Made by a program: the position numbers and the translations under genes. 64,000 nt of DNA from the NCBI GenBank assembly GCA_019722365.1, contig JADFUC010001346.1, positions 372,001 through 436,000 of the forward strand. Reading direction: 5' to 3'. Below are positions 44,256-57,334 of the stretch, piece after piece (position 1 is the stretch's first letter; every line of letters begins with the position of its first letter). Origin of the DNA: Lithospermum erythrorhizon. Its lineage: Eukaryota > Streptophyta > Magnoliopsida > Boraginales > Boraginaceae. The notes below the pieces were generated by a model. It saw only the letters and a program-made list of their open reading frames with translations. It had not been told where the DNA came from and did no database searches.

Positions 44256-44990
44256 TGTAACGCAAAAGAATTTTATTATTTATAAAAGGTGTATAAAATA
44301 AAATCTAATGTAGGAAAAAAAATTTTAGTACAAGTTTTATCAAATCGAAGAAGAGATCGATCATTCAAACCATGAAATTTCCTAAACAAGCCATTGACGA
44401 TTTACAGACGTCTCATTATTACTTGATTTTGCATTAGACAGAGCTTTAGACAGAAATACTCGACTTAAGCTCACATTCATTTGATTATGGCACCTCAAAG
44501 AAAGTGTGATGAGTAGCTTCTTGCCAATACTACTGACGGCTTATTTTCGCAACACGATCTTAACCTCACAACGTTGGCGAAGATTTGAACCGTTTGATAT
44601 TTTAAATAATTACTTTATTCCAAGTAATAATACGGGGCGCTATTTTATAAAAAAACTCAGATTCTTCTGTACAAACACATATTTTCACACCCGAACTTGG
44701 AAATTTTATTTTATTTTCAACCCGTTATTTCGGGTTCCATTTGAGCCTCGCGACTTCCGTAATCAATTTGAAATATACGATTTTAATCGAATAAAATCGT
44801 AATTTTGCATCGAATCCTATAAATTTAATATTTAATCGGCGTTTATTTTCTTGGAAACCTTGTTCTAACGCAGGATTTACATTGGGCTCGACGGTAACCC
44901 TAACTACACGACATTTTTAGTGACTCGATTTAATTAATTTGATTAATTGCTTTTAATTATTTTAATTATTTTTTAATAAATTTTCACAGT
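44256..44990 (+). mobile_element. Shortened copy of the 2-kb LTR family (copy B)
   Basis: It begins TGTAACGCAAAAGAATTTTA and contains gttttatcaaatcgaagaag and, at the 3' end, taattgcttttaattatttt, matching copy A. It is only about 735 bp long, so the middle is deleted. The final TACA is not preserved and no target duplication is clear. Confidence 0.6.
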
Positions 44991-47179
44991 CTAAACCCAT
45001 CACTAAAGATGACAAAAGTGTGGGTGTGTGTCACTCAGTCATATATTTTTTCCCAGTGATGACTTGGGAATGTTAATTCTTAGATTAGTCAATTAATAGA
45101 TGCAAGAATCATGTGACACTACAATTATATTATATATATATAGTGTAAATAAAGCGTGGCCGACTACAACGGTAAATATATTCATCCAGTCCATTATTAA
45201 ATAAGGAGTAAACGTATTTGGTTATCAATAAAATTATCTTGTTAGAAGAGATCATATCGTTGACATCCTAAACACAGGATCATTTCAATAATAATAACTT
45301 CCATAAGATCTCATTGCCCGAGGATCGTGTTGGATCACGTTAAATCGTCTTAGATGATGTTATCGAACTCGTTGTCAAGTTTACGGACCACTTCAATGTG
45401 CACTCACGATTTTTATATAGAATGACGATTGACGAATGAATGAACATAAGAAAAATAAGTAAACGTATAAAGTATTACAGAGGACAAATCAAGTAATATT
45501 TGAAAAAATGTATATTAAATTTTATATTTCACATCATCATCATTCCAATATTATTTCTCCTAAACCCTCTTCAAATTCCACTTTATTTTATGTTAATAAT
45601 TAATTTCATTTTCATAATTTGATTATATACTAACTTCAAATTTTATTTTATTTTGTAGGTGACTTTAAAGGGGTAATTATTAATAACTTCTTCATTTTTT
45701 TTATTTTGTATGCGTTGAATTCAAAAAGGTAATTTCTAATATATATTTTTTATTATGTTATTTTTGTAGAAAGTGGTTGAATCAAATACTTCAAAAAGAG
45801 TAATTATTACATTTTTTTTTTATTTTTTACTTTTGTTATTCTTGAATGCCTGATGAGTATGTAATTTATTTTCGTAGGAAATACTACAATAAAGCCAATA
45901 TGAATTTTGCTTTTTTATGTTTGATGTTTTATATCAATTAACGTTGATGTCATATAAGAATTCAGTCGTTTGATATGTCGATATTTAGTAAGAATTGCCG
46001 ATAAGCCGCAGTAAGGAATTGAGCGTTTCAATATGCTCGATTTTTTATATTTATTGGATCTTTGTATGTATTTATAGGTAAATTATATTTTTTGTATATT
46101 AGAATTGATCTTTTGATGCTTATATTTGTTTGTACGATTTCGGATGAATTGGTACGTAATCAGAATGCGCCCACAGAGATATATTATCAGAAGAACGGCT
46201 GCTTATTTTTTCAAAAAATGCAAGAATGGCTTCTGATACGCTACGGTTCGCTTAAGGTTTCAAGGCTGAGAAGTAGATGGCGCTGAATTTGCTAAATTAA
46301 AAAAAAAATTATTTATTCTTTACAGTCGGTTTTGAGGCGAGGTGAAAAAGATATTTTATATAATGTTAGAGTCGGTTTGACGTCAAAGTGAAAAAGTTAT
46401 TTACATAATGAGTAGTATGTATTGCCGGAAAAATAATAAATCGATAATAAATTAATTAAAATGTCATGTCCAGTCGGTTTGAACATAAACCAAAAAGATA
46501 TTAAATAGCGCTTCGCTAACGCCGAAGTACTAACGTCGTCAAGCGTAGACGGTATCGTGACGAAAAGCCCTAAATGCCACGGCCTAATGTGCAGTCACGA
46601 AGGCCGTTTGAAGGACTTTCGGTAAAATAGAGCCATACCGACGCTTAAAATGACTCAGGAAGGCCGTATGGCGATCGTATCTAACGCCGTTATTGCCATG
46701 TTTTCTACACCCACGCCCCTATATCTCCTCTACTTCCATCGCTGATGCTAATAATATTATAAATGTTCACGATCAACATATATGATCGTATATCAGAATA
46801 TTACCTACTAACGACCAATCGTGGATGTGAGTAAATCCCGACTATAAATTTAATCGCATGAGTCGGGCTATCGGGTTTTACTTAGCCCGAATAGTTCAAA
46901 TTGGGCTTTATATGGAGTCGGTTTGGCGACGGTATAGCGTCGGGGTGGAAAAAAATTTAAAAAAAAAATCAAAATATAAAATAAAATAGGGACCGACTTC
47001 ATACCGTCTCCAATGTTTTATTCTAGTTGAGTTTTAGCTACGGTTTATGATCGGGGTATTTTAATATATTAACTAATAAAAACTAATTATAAAAACATTC
47101 TGCTCTCCATTCCATGCTGTCCGCTATTCTAAATACATTATTCAATCTAACACTTCCCCAAATTATCATCCTGTTATTA

Positions 47180-47350
47180 CCTATTACCACCACCCCCCCG
47201 CCTCCCACTAAATTAACTCCCCAAAACGGAACCGCTGGGCCGACGAACCCACCCCCACCCCAACTCAAAGAACCCCACCACACCCCCCCTCCTCTCACCA
47301 ACCGAACCACCCCCAATTCGACAATCACAAATACACAGCCCCCCACCCTC
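47180..47350 (-). repeat. C-rich strand-asymmetric block (G runs on the minus strand)
   Basis: The plus strand is a run of C and A with many ccccc and ccaccacc blocks. The minus strand carries at least six runs of three to six Gs separated by short loops, fitting a G-quadruplex motif. Confidence 0.7.
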
Positions 47351-47859
47351 CTCCTCTACACTGATTAAGGTTAAATTCCTTTATTCCTTTATCGCTGAGC
47401 TCAATGTAAACCGTAATTTATCCTCAGAATCGTAATTGGTTTATTTGTGAATACAGTAGTAGAAGCTTTTATTATAGTAAATCGTAGTCGTAATTAGTTT
47501 ATTTGTGTAATCACAATGAAACCGTGAATTGGTTTATTTGTAATCGGGTTTATACTAGTTTTTTTTGTAAATTACATAAGTACTAATTCTTCTTGGCTTA
47601 TTAATCAGGTCATTATCAATAATTTAGAAGAGATTCGATGCTACTAATTTAAAAAAGTTTTAATGTATTATTTGAATTTACCGAGATTTAAGAGAGATTA
47701 AATGCAAGTTTAAGGTTATATTCGCTCAGGTTCAACTCGACATTTGGCCAAATAAATATATTGACAATAGATAATTTCAAGTGTTATATTCGAGTTTAAT
47801 TCTCGAAGTCAATAGTTTTCATTCCATTTTTACCTACTTGATAGTTGAATAGCTGATAG

Positions 47860-47995
47860 TTGTCGCTTTTGATTCACGCTTATTCGCTTTGGTTAAATGT
47901 TTTTATTGATGGGCTGAATAGTTGAATGTTTTATCAATGGTTGAATAAATAGCTGAATTGTCAATAAGCCATCAATAAATAGCTTTGAATAAGTA
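47860..47995 (+). repeat. Degenerate short tandem repeat (GTTGTCGCTTT / GAATAG) block 1
   Basis: Repeated gttgaata, gttgtcgctt and tcaataa(gc/at) phrases occur within one of the AT-rich spacers of the CACTA-like tract. A second block of the same kind lies at 49270-49510. Confidence 0.55.
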
Positions 47996-49269
47996 TCGCT
48001 TTATTGATAAACATTTCAATGCTTCTAATTTGATTGCATAGCTGCACGTAAGTGTAATAATAATAACAGCGGAAAGCCGAGTAGCGGTCGTAGAATGACA
48101 CGGGCGCAGCTCCAAAAAGGCCAGGCTTCGACTCGTATTCGCATAGCATGCATCACTCCACCATCCCTTCCTATAGTAGATTCGCCCCCCCGGCCGCATT
48201 TACACGCCTGCTATGGCTGCGGGGCCGGCAAATTCATCCTCCGCATCGACGACGCCGACATCAGAAGTCACTTCCTACGCCTTCCTTCATGCTTTCCGTA
48301 GACTCATCAGGGACGACAACCATCCCTATTTGCTCGCTTTTGATGATGACGCATTTAGATGAGGCGACGGATCGGACTGACTGAACGTAAGACGCCAATG
48401 AGACGCCTCGCCGCCATGGCGAGATGACTGCCCACCTGTGAGGTCCTACGTGGCTTAAGTCTCATATTGTCTAAATTGATGGAATAGTTATATTTTTTAT
48501 TTATGTTATCTAACTTTTTTTTCTATTATTTAGGCCATGCTGGCGGCGGCTCACGGCAAGAGGTTCTTCGTGAGATAGATTGGCGCGGTGTTCACTGCTT
48601 TTAGCCATCAGACAACCGATCAACATCGTGGGACGACAATTAATAGAAATCTTCCAAGTAAGTATAATTTTTTTTGTTTCAGATTTAAAAAGTCGTTAAA
48701 TGTTTTTGTAGTAAATAAAAGTCTAATTAAATTTTTGTTTATTGGTCTTTTTCATGCAGAGATATAGTGATCAAGAAGGACATACATGCTAGCAAATTTT
48801 TGTTCGAGCGAGACCGCCGTAAGTAGTTTTCGAGAAACTTCTGCGCCAACGGCAAGGATTCTCTAAGCAATTTAGAGACTTCGCGATTATGCCGCAAACC
48901 GGTTACTGTACCTCCAGGCCGACAGAGCAAAGATTCCAGGGGCCGACAAGAAGATCCTGGTTTGGGAGTAAGTCACCGGGTCGAATCGTCATGGAGCAGG
49001 GTATAAATAATTTCTTTTTATTGTTTTCATTTAATTAAAGATGGGGTCAATTCCTAAATGTTTAAAGTTTTATTTGTGTTTTAGGAGAAAAGACTGAAAG
49101 AAATTCCGTATTCTGCTGTATAGCGAAATCAGCAAGGCTGACAAGGACATCTCGAGGATACGGGCTTAAGTTTACTTAATTCAGAAGGGATACGGGCCTT
49201 TGTAAGTATATTTAGTTTGTTTGTTTATATGTTTATTTTTTAAATATCGAGCCCTTTACGCGAATGTGT

Positions 49270-49510
49270 ATAGTTGATTAGTTGTCGCCATCCCTGCTTT
49301 GGAATAGTTGTCGCTATCTCGCTTGAGAATAATAATAGTTGTCATTTGAAACGCTTTGAATAAGCTTGAATACCGAATAGTTTGAATAGTTGAATAGTTT
49401 GAATGGGCTTAAAAGTTGTCGCTTTGATTTTGCTTTTGAATAGCGAATAATTGTCGCTTTATTGAATATTTGAATAGTTTGAATAGTTAAATAGTTGTCG
49501 CTTTTATTTT
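49270..49510 (+). repeat. Degenerate short tandem repeat (TTTGAATAGTTGTCGC) block 2
   Basis: At least six occurrences of gttgtcgc or close variants alternate with ttgaatagtttgaatagtt. It matches the block at 47860-47995. Confidence 0.65.
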
Positions 49511-50479
49511 GTGTATTTAAAGAAAGATTCTTATTGTAACAAATTAAATTGCAGCAGCATGCCTCGATCAAGCCCGGGAGGATGGGTGATTCGTGCGTCA
49601 CCGCGGCGACTTCAAGTGACCTCTGCTTGCCGGACGCCTGGCAAGGGTGGGCGCCGCGCAGTGAGCAAGAATGCTGCTTTCTAGTTTCACAAAGGATGAT
49701 CCAAATACAAAGCGAATGCGAGGAGGCGAACGAAAGAGCAGTGTGATGGGCGAGAGAAGTTGCAGCCCTTCCTAGGAGTCGGTCGCGGTCAAAGTGGGAT
49801 AAAGAGCAAAGAAGCAAAAGGTCGCAACTTTGAGGCTAATTTGGCTACGCCGCCATGCTATAGCGCTGCGCCTCTTCCAAATGACACCGCACCGACGTGA
49901 ATGCCACTGGACCCATACAGGAAGCCCATCACGCTCTGGTCATGGCCCAGACGGAGGATCCGCCCAAGATGCTGGGGATTGATATTTTTATTTATATATA
50001 TATTTGGTACTTTGTATTTATATATTACTGCATTGTATTTTTATAAGTACATTTCGCATTCTTTGTTTGTATATACATTTCAGACTCGCTTATATATATT
50101 TTTAGGGTGTTTGTCAGAATTTTTATGTGTTTGTTTTATATGTGTCAGTTGCGCAAGGCCAGGTTGTTTATTGTGTTTTTATCAGGTCAGCGTTGATTTG
50201 TGTCAGGTTAGCCGACGGTGTTGTGGTTGGTGTCTCTTGCAGGTTGGAACCGATGGTTATCCGTTTTTTCGCAGGTTTAACGAATGTAATGACGGCCGGA
50301 GTCGTCTGGAGACGGGATCAAATACATTTCCCGCTGACGGAACGGAGACGGGTGTCAAATATGGGCGGCATTTGCCTGAGACTCCGACGCTAAATATGCC
50401 ATTTGCCTGGGAGACGGCCCTGAGCTCTGCCTTTGCGCGGAGAGTTTTTGAAAAAAATTGGTCTTTCATATTCTAAAGT

Positions 50480-50870
50480 GATTAGAACTCCTATTCACCA
50501 GATTTGTATTTATTTCACAAAAAATCATTCTTATATTGCTACATAAGATATTATATGTTTTAAATTAATTCATTATTATATATATCTATTATCTTATATT
50601 ATGTTATAAATGTAATCATAATGCCAGCATATACTATGATTACATTACCAACATTTAGAGATGTATTATAAGATGATCGTTTTCACTAACGACCCATCAC
50701 ACTAATATGTATTTAGGTCAGAATCCTATACTTTACATTTGATATGTCGGAAAACGAACATATCACACAAGGAATACATACTTCATTAATTCACCATACA
50801 ACATTATTTACAAATATCATATGTCCACCAACAATCGTGAATCAAATATGTTCAAAACCATAAAGTAAGA
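50480..50870. other. Spacer between the two CACTA-like tracts
   Basis: AT-rich, no gene or repeat identified. Confidence 0.45.
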
Positions 50871-50875
50871 GTTCA

Positions 50876-52180
50876 CACTACCAAAATGGCATCGAGGTCG
50901 AGTCGGGCCGCTCATTTTTTTCAAACCCGACTCGACCGACTCCATACGGCTATTATTAAAATATTATTTATACCCCGTCACCAACACAAAATTATTTAGA
51001 TTTTTTAATTCTCTAAAAAATTGAGGGAAATTCAGCTAAATTATTTTCATTTGGCCATTTACCTGCCTGCAGACGAGCTCTGGACGAGACTCAAGGTGAT
51101 TTTTATATTCCACTATATATATCTCACATTATCACTATTCCAACATTTTTCCAAACCTACATAATATCCTCTTATTTTGTTAATTTCATTTTCATAATTT
51201 TATTATCTCGCTACTAAATTTGATTTTATTTCAGAGGACTTTAAAGAGGTAATTATTAATACTTATTCTACTTTCTTTATTTTGTATGTAATAAATTCAA
51301 GTGAGGTAATTTCTAATATATAATAGAGAAAGGGTTGAATTCAAAAAGGTAATTATTACTTTTTTATTTTTTTAATTTTTTTTTGTTATTATCTTTACAA
51401 TGAAGCTCATTTAATATATATGTAATTTATTTTTGTTACTTTTGTCATAGGAAATACTACATTCAAGCTTCGAATGCGTGACCTTATTTTTTATTTTATT
51501 TTTATGTTTCAATGTCTAATGCTTTATATAAATTAACGCTTTGATGTTTATATGAATAAGATGTTTAATATGTTTGATGTTTATACGAATGTGATGTTTA
51601 ATACGTATTTCGTTATACTTAATCGTTATATTTTTATGTTTGAATTGATGTTTTTATTTCGTTTGTATTTAGCCATTTAATTTATCTTTTGATGTTTTTA
51701 TATTTATTCAGATGATTTGATGAATTTTTGTTTTGGTTAGAAGAACCTACGCTTTTTTTAAATGCAGGGCGCTTGTGACAGACGACTCAAGCGTTTTGGC
51801 ATCGTATTCGAATAAGGAATCGGTTTGGTTGCCGAGGTGAAATGATATTTATATCATTTGTAGCCTGGCTGACGTCGGGTAGTATTTCAAGTACGTGGAG
51901 ACGGTCCGAGTCAGGGAAACCGCTGGTGACGGCCGAGCCCGCATCTATTGGCACGGCCGAAATGGCGGCTTTGCATCATTGGAGTCGGCAAGATTTGCTT
52001 CATTGACTCAAATGCGAGACGGCTCAAGCTCTGGGGATCAAATTATGCGTTTATATTGGAATCTGGATGGAGATGGGTACCGATGAGACGCATAAAAAGA
52101 AGCCGTATTCCGATTCCATCCCGCCGGCCAATGAATATCATTGGCCGATTCCATTTCGCTTTCTGCTCTCGGCTCGCTTT
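50876..52180 (+). mobile_element. CACTA-like element, short copy 2
   Basis: It begins CACTACCAAAATGG, the classic CACTA terminus, preceded by tca. Subterminal motifs follow (ggtcgagtcgggccg and its inverse cccgactcgaccgactcc at 50895-50945). Segment 51130-51480 duplicates 45540-45930. Near the right, gacggt/gacggc motifs recur (51895-52030). No transposase frame is present. A matching TAGTG right end was not found, so the right limit is approximate. Confidence 0.5.
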
Positions 52181-52284
52181 CTAAGAAATATACCTAATAT
52201 ATACCATTCTAATTCTTAGGTTTAGGACCACCATGATTATCATCTTACAGAAATTAAAAATGATTCCAGCGAGTTTGGAGCTCC

Positions 52285-52386
52285 TTAAACAATATTCTTT
52301 TTCGTTTGTTTTGTTAGAAACTGGGTCTTGTTTTTTAAACAATATTCTTTTTCGTTTGTTTTGTTAGAAACTGGGTCTTGTTTTTT
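52285..52386 (+). repeat. Exact tandem duplication, 50-bp period, two copies
   Basis: A unit running from ttaaacaatattctttttcg to aaactgggtcttgtttttt is repeated immediately. The copies appear identical, so the duplication is recent. Confidence 0.9.
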
Positions 52387-52590
52387 GAAAAGATGGTAAG
52401 AACCGAGTCTCATTAGTTCTTATTCACTTTCGCCTGTCAAATGTCAATTGTAATCATAGTACTTGTGTTTTTATTTTTTTTCTATGAGTGAAAATGTGAA
52501 ATCATGTTATTTTACGTGAGGTTGTGTGGCTGTTGTTAGCTGAATGAGATGTTCCTTTCACTTTTAAGGTCCAATTGTTTTCTTGAGCAG

Positions 52591-54559
52591 TGTAGAAATC
52601 GAAAATTTATTAAAATAATAATTAAATTAATTAAGATCAATTAATCAAATTAATTGTCGAGCCACCAAAGATGATGTTACGCATTATTGTAGCCTCGATG
52701 AAAACCCAAATAAACTCTTCGATTGTAGTTCCCAAAATCAAGCCCCTGAATTAATCAAGAAAAAAATAAGAGTTTGCCATTAATTAACCCTAAAATCGAA
52801 CTCGAACAGTGCTCTAAAGCGGCCTCGTGATTAAATCTCGCTAAAATTAGGATCGAAACTCCAATTTTATCGATCAAAATCGGCCATAAACAACATTCTG
52901 AAGCCATTTACTAAACGGTTAATCTGGAACCACTTTATTCAAAATCGCTCCGTAGTTTGAAAGCATTCAAAAACAAGCACTATGAAAGGCGTGTTCGAAA
53001 TCAAGACCCTGTAAGTTATGTGTGTTACAAACCAAGTGCTCCAAAAAAGTCCTATCAATATATAAAAAACGATTTGACCTTAAAAAGAACCCTGAACCTT
53101 CTTTTTTTCACAAAAGCGGCCTACTTGGGATATCATTACACCAAGTACTCCAATTATTCTGATCCGTATCTTGCCTCAAAAACTAACCAAGATCTCGATC
53201 CACCTAAAATAAAATATCCAATCGTAGTTAAAGATTGTGCCCCGGTATGACCATAAATAACTCCATTCGACCGAACATCCAGATCTCCAAAACAAAAATA
53301 CAAAAACTCTGAAAATATAGAAAACCGCAGATTTTTCAAATCTTTAAATTAATTGGAAGAAACACCACGCCAAAGGGCTGGAAACACCTCCGTGGGCCAA
53401 AATAAAGTCACTGAATCAAGCATTAATTATCAGACAAACGCAATAATTCTTCCTGCTAGTTAGAAACTAGCGAAAAATCAATGAAAGTTTCTAAGAAGCT
53501 AATATTCGGTGACAAGCCTAGTGGCCTCTAATTATTCAAGTTAAAAAACTCTACTTAACATTTGATAAATTTCAGTGATAATCATCAAATCCTGCATATG
53601 TGAACACACCGAGCCAATCCCTAAGGCAAATGGATTCTGTTAAACAGCCGATAAAATTCCTCGTCTGGGCTTTATCAAGATCATCAACAAAGGGCCGAAA
53701 AGTTCCACCTTCATAACGATCATCATTATCTCTCATGTTAATGTTCGCAAGACTGACAGAAGGGAAAGTTGGGGGTTTACTACTTCCAAAACTTAAATCG
53801 CCCAAAGTTGACGCCAAATCTCACTAAATCTCAACGGCCATATCCCTTAAAGTCCCATTCTATAAAGAACAATCGCTAGCGCCGATGTGAAGACAACCAA
53901 GTTATAACGTCACAACATCAGTTTCCTATTTCATCTGTAGAAGGCGCCTCAAGCTGGAAATTTATCTCAAATCAGATCATATCAAGTGCACACCCCATCA
54001 GCGCAGTTGATTTCCCTCGTTACTGCCAAGTCCTACCTACAAAAAAGGGTGCAGACTCTCCTTTAGAACTTCCATTAGGGCTGTATTTTATCCAGCCATA
54101 CGAAGTCCCAATTAATAAGACTAAAGACAAGTCCGCAAACGCCGTAGCAAAGCCCATCAATCCCCAAAGTGCACGATCACCTCAAAGCATCTAAAGATCA
54201 AGCGCATATAGCCAATATTGCTATGCTCCTGCGCTGGACTATATCTATGTTTTCTGCACTGGGCCTCAAGCCCATCAAAATCGGCAAGACATATGCCTCT
54301 TGTTCTATCCCAGCTTCCATCCAAATCAAATAAAATCAAATCAAGCCAACAAATCAAATCGCTCAAGCTGCCTTCTATCAAAACCAACTGCTCGCCTGTG
54401 CCCAAATGATCTTTTATAAATCATCGCAAACCTTAAAGTTGTTCTGGCACTTGATACTGACTCTCTTCTTCGTTGATAAACATTTATACTAAAAAAAATT
54501 TCTAATAATTTCTTATTTTATACCCGCATCACAACAATAAAATTATTCTTTGCATTACA
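52591..54559 (-). mobile_element. Solo LTR of the 2-kb family, inverted (copy C), about 1.97 kb
   Basis: On the minus strand it begins TGTAATGCAAAG at 54559 and ends ATTTCTACA at 52591. It matches copy B at both ends (ttataaaataagaaatt and tattttaataaattttcg type segments, inverted). The flanking 5-mers are agcag (52586-52590) and agctg (54560-54564), one mismatch, fitting an aged target duplication. No retroelement proteins are encoded. Confidence 0.75.
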
Positions 54560-54564
54560 AGCTG

Positions 54565-56440
54565 GTTTGTGGGAAAAGGTTGACATGAAATTGACATGAT
54601 GATAATATATATTCAGAATGGGTTTTATTTGTTTATTTTATTATAGTATCTTCTAAAATGCCACCTCTAGGATATATTAGACTACACTCTGACAAGGTAT
54701 TGCAGTAGTAGGTGGTACCAAAGATGATTAGTTGTAGCTTGATCTGGCAACACAGATAAGGCCAGATATGATACGGTGGAGAAGTGAAAGCCTTTCTGCC
54801 ATCATCAATATTTGAGCTTTACTTATTCACGAAAGCGCAAACGCTATTAACGCCAGGCTACGGTGCAGCTACCAAGAATTATTTGCAATATGTGTAATTA
54901 TTTAATTACACGTTCTATCTAGATATGGAGTATAATCTAATTTTGCAATTTTCAAAATTTTAATGGAGTGTAAAACATTTTAATACTTTCTCAACTCATT
55001 ATCCAAATTGTTTTTCAATATCGACATTAACAAAATTTACAATTGATTGACACATAAAATTTTAATTTGAATCATAATTATCATATTAATAGTAAAGTAT
55101 ATATGTCGAAAAAGTTCATTTTGATATTTTTGACAAAAAGCATAAGCAATAATGATAGTGTGATAGCCAATCCGCTAGAAGGATGAAGTTGTGCTATCGC
55201 GTCCGAATTTACCCAAATACAGCACTCAAAGAAGAATGGTCATGATTCCTCGCTTTAAAAAGAAAAAAGAAAAGATATTCAACTCAAAATTTGAAAAATC
55301 AATTCATCAAAATTTAAAAGCAATAATCTTTTAGAGATGGAGGGAATATTAATTAATGTTTACGTATTTCTTAAAATGTATGTATAAATTGATCAATTGA
55401 CAATTTATGAATCTGAAAAAAATAGGCAATATTCATTCATCTATCCCCTACTAAAGAAAAGTGATGAAGCCAAAAGGCTTTTTTTCCATTTTCACATTAT
55501 TAATTACTGGGCCCATTCTCTTCATGCATTTAAAATGACACTAATAATAAATTAATATATATATATTATGAAAACATACTACACTTTTCCTCTATAAAAA
55601 AATAAAGAAAATATTGTCTCAGCAACATACATCCAAATATCTAAAATATAAATATAATATAATTATATACTATCACCCGAGAAATACACGCAACTATTGT
55701 CATTTTAACGACACAACTTCACCAGACACAAGATCATAGTGGAAACTATTTCACCATAAATTTTCCAAACCACAAACTTCTCGCCTATTTTACCCCAAGA
55801 ACGACGCTACGCATGTGAGAATCCAACGCACGCAAAGACATGTCGGGTAAAATTTTGCAATTTTTGCAAGGTACGCCTGCTTAACATTCCACCGTAGACA
55901 AATGCAAAGTCGACAGTTAACACGCATACACAACGACGCTGATATATAACCGGTAATTAGTACCAATTATTAATTATTACTTATTTATGCTATTAAATTA
56001 ATTATATGTTATTAATTAAAGTAAAGAGCACAAAAAAATTTATACTAGTTGGGCTTACGCTAATCTAGTCTTGGGCGATCGCTTTCTCGGTAATCACATC
56101 AGAAAATTTAGCTCGAAAGATGGTCCATTCTAGCTCGAGCAAGGCCATGATCAAGTTTTTGACCATGAATCTCCCAATAAAAGGCCGGACTAGTGGATGG
56201 GAAATTAATATCTTCCATCATACGAAGCCCATACGTGAAACAATACATTAAAAACGATTCTAAAAGATTACAATTTATACGATAAAGTATTTAAGTGAAA
56301 TAATACGATCATACCAATATAAACGGATCACTCGACGTGTCCTAACACCATCACGCCGCTGATGGCCATTTCCGTGTTGTGGAGTAGTGCAATGGGTGTA
56401 GCCCAGAGGCATAAAGTCATACTAAGCGAGATCCATTTAC
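54565..56440. other. Intergenic, no gene seen
   Basis: Very AT-rich. A (TA)n-type tract lies near 55556-55567. No coding frame was recognised. Confidence 0.45.
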
Positions 56441-56451
56441 CATAATTATCA

Positions 56452-57330
56452 AACTGCATTTTTATCATCATCTATTTTTTCTAAAAATGAAGGAGATCAC
56501 AGGTTGTCAATCCAACACACACGGTGCCTGCTTGTTTATGAAACCAACGAGGAGCGCACATATTCGTTGTCTATTTAAACATAGATAGTGCATATCGGAT
56601 TAGAAAATTAATATACATAGCACACGTGGATAATTCATTTGAGCACACGTTGTGTTCGTTTGGAGCCTTATTTTTCTATTTTCATGTTTGACATAAATAA
56701 TCAATATAATTTATTTATTTAAATAGTTACCATAAAGAATGGCATTCCTATTACTTAACTAATATATTATTAACATTAACTTTAACAAAAAAACAAACAA
56801 CCATTTAAATCAAAATTAAGATAAAACAATATATATAGAATATACCAATCAAAAACCCAAGACTAGAGATCTTGAAGAATCATTAATTCATTACCTATTT
56901 AACCATTCCAAAATTCTTAAACAAACTAAAAATTATTTTCTGAAGTTATAGTATGCTTTTCTTATACTTTGAAATTAAAAATGATTATAGTTTTTTGAAG
57001 ATGAAAACTTGTAGATCTTGTTAAAGTTTCATCACACTTATAATTAATTTCAAATCTATCATAATTAATATAAAAAATTGATTAGCCAACTACAATATTA
57101 TTTTTTATCATCCATTTTTTCTAAAAATTAAAGACATCACATGTTGTCAACTAAATTATGCATTGGGTGAAACCAACGAAAGTAGAGTATATTATATCTG
57201 CTATTCATTTAAAACATGCATTAAACAAGACATCTGATCAGAAACAAATATAGACAGCCAATGCATAATCCATTCGAGCACACATCATGGTCCGTATTTT
57301 ATTTTTCATTTTCACGTCAAAAAACATTCC
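56452..57330 (+). repeat. Direct duplication of about 240 bp (56452-56700 and 57097-57330)
   Basis: Both copies begin with tttttatcatc..ctattttttctaaaaat and continue with gatcaca(g/t)gttgtcaa, gtgaaaccaacga and ttcgagcacac-type segments in the same order. Divergence is substantial. Neither copy codes. Confidence 0.65.
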
Positions 57331-57334
57331 AATT

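Larger units (their letters stand above)
45480..50470 (+). mobile_element. CACTA-like (En/Spm) tract, degenerate, copy 1
   Basis: The left part (45540-45930) matches 51130-51480 closely, including aattattaataacttcttc-type, taatttctaatatat and ggaaatactac segments. Subterminal-style motifs (agtcggttt, gacggt, gccgtatgg) recur at 46320-46720, 46910-47040 and 50200-50450, typical of CACTA subterminal arrays. The centre (about 48000-50000) has exon-like, GC-richer islands between AT-rich introns, but I could not identify a transposase domain. A clear CACTA terminus is not preserved at either edge. A CACTAC at 45115 is a possible left end. Confidence 0.4.

Noticed and set aside
47114..47368. Pro/Thr-rich frame in the C-rich block
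   Set aside because: Product of low-complexity C/A sequence. The opposite strand gives an equally artificial Gly-rich frame.
49901..50476. 191-codon plus-strand open frame
   Set aside because: Hydrophobic, AT-driven composition, no conserved motif, and it crosses two different parts of the CACTA-like tract.
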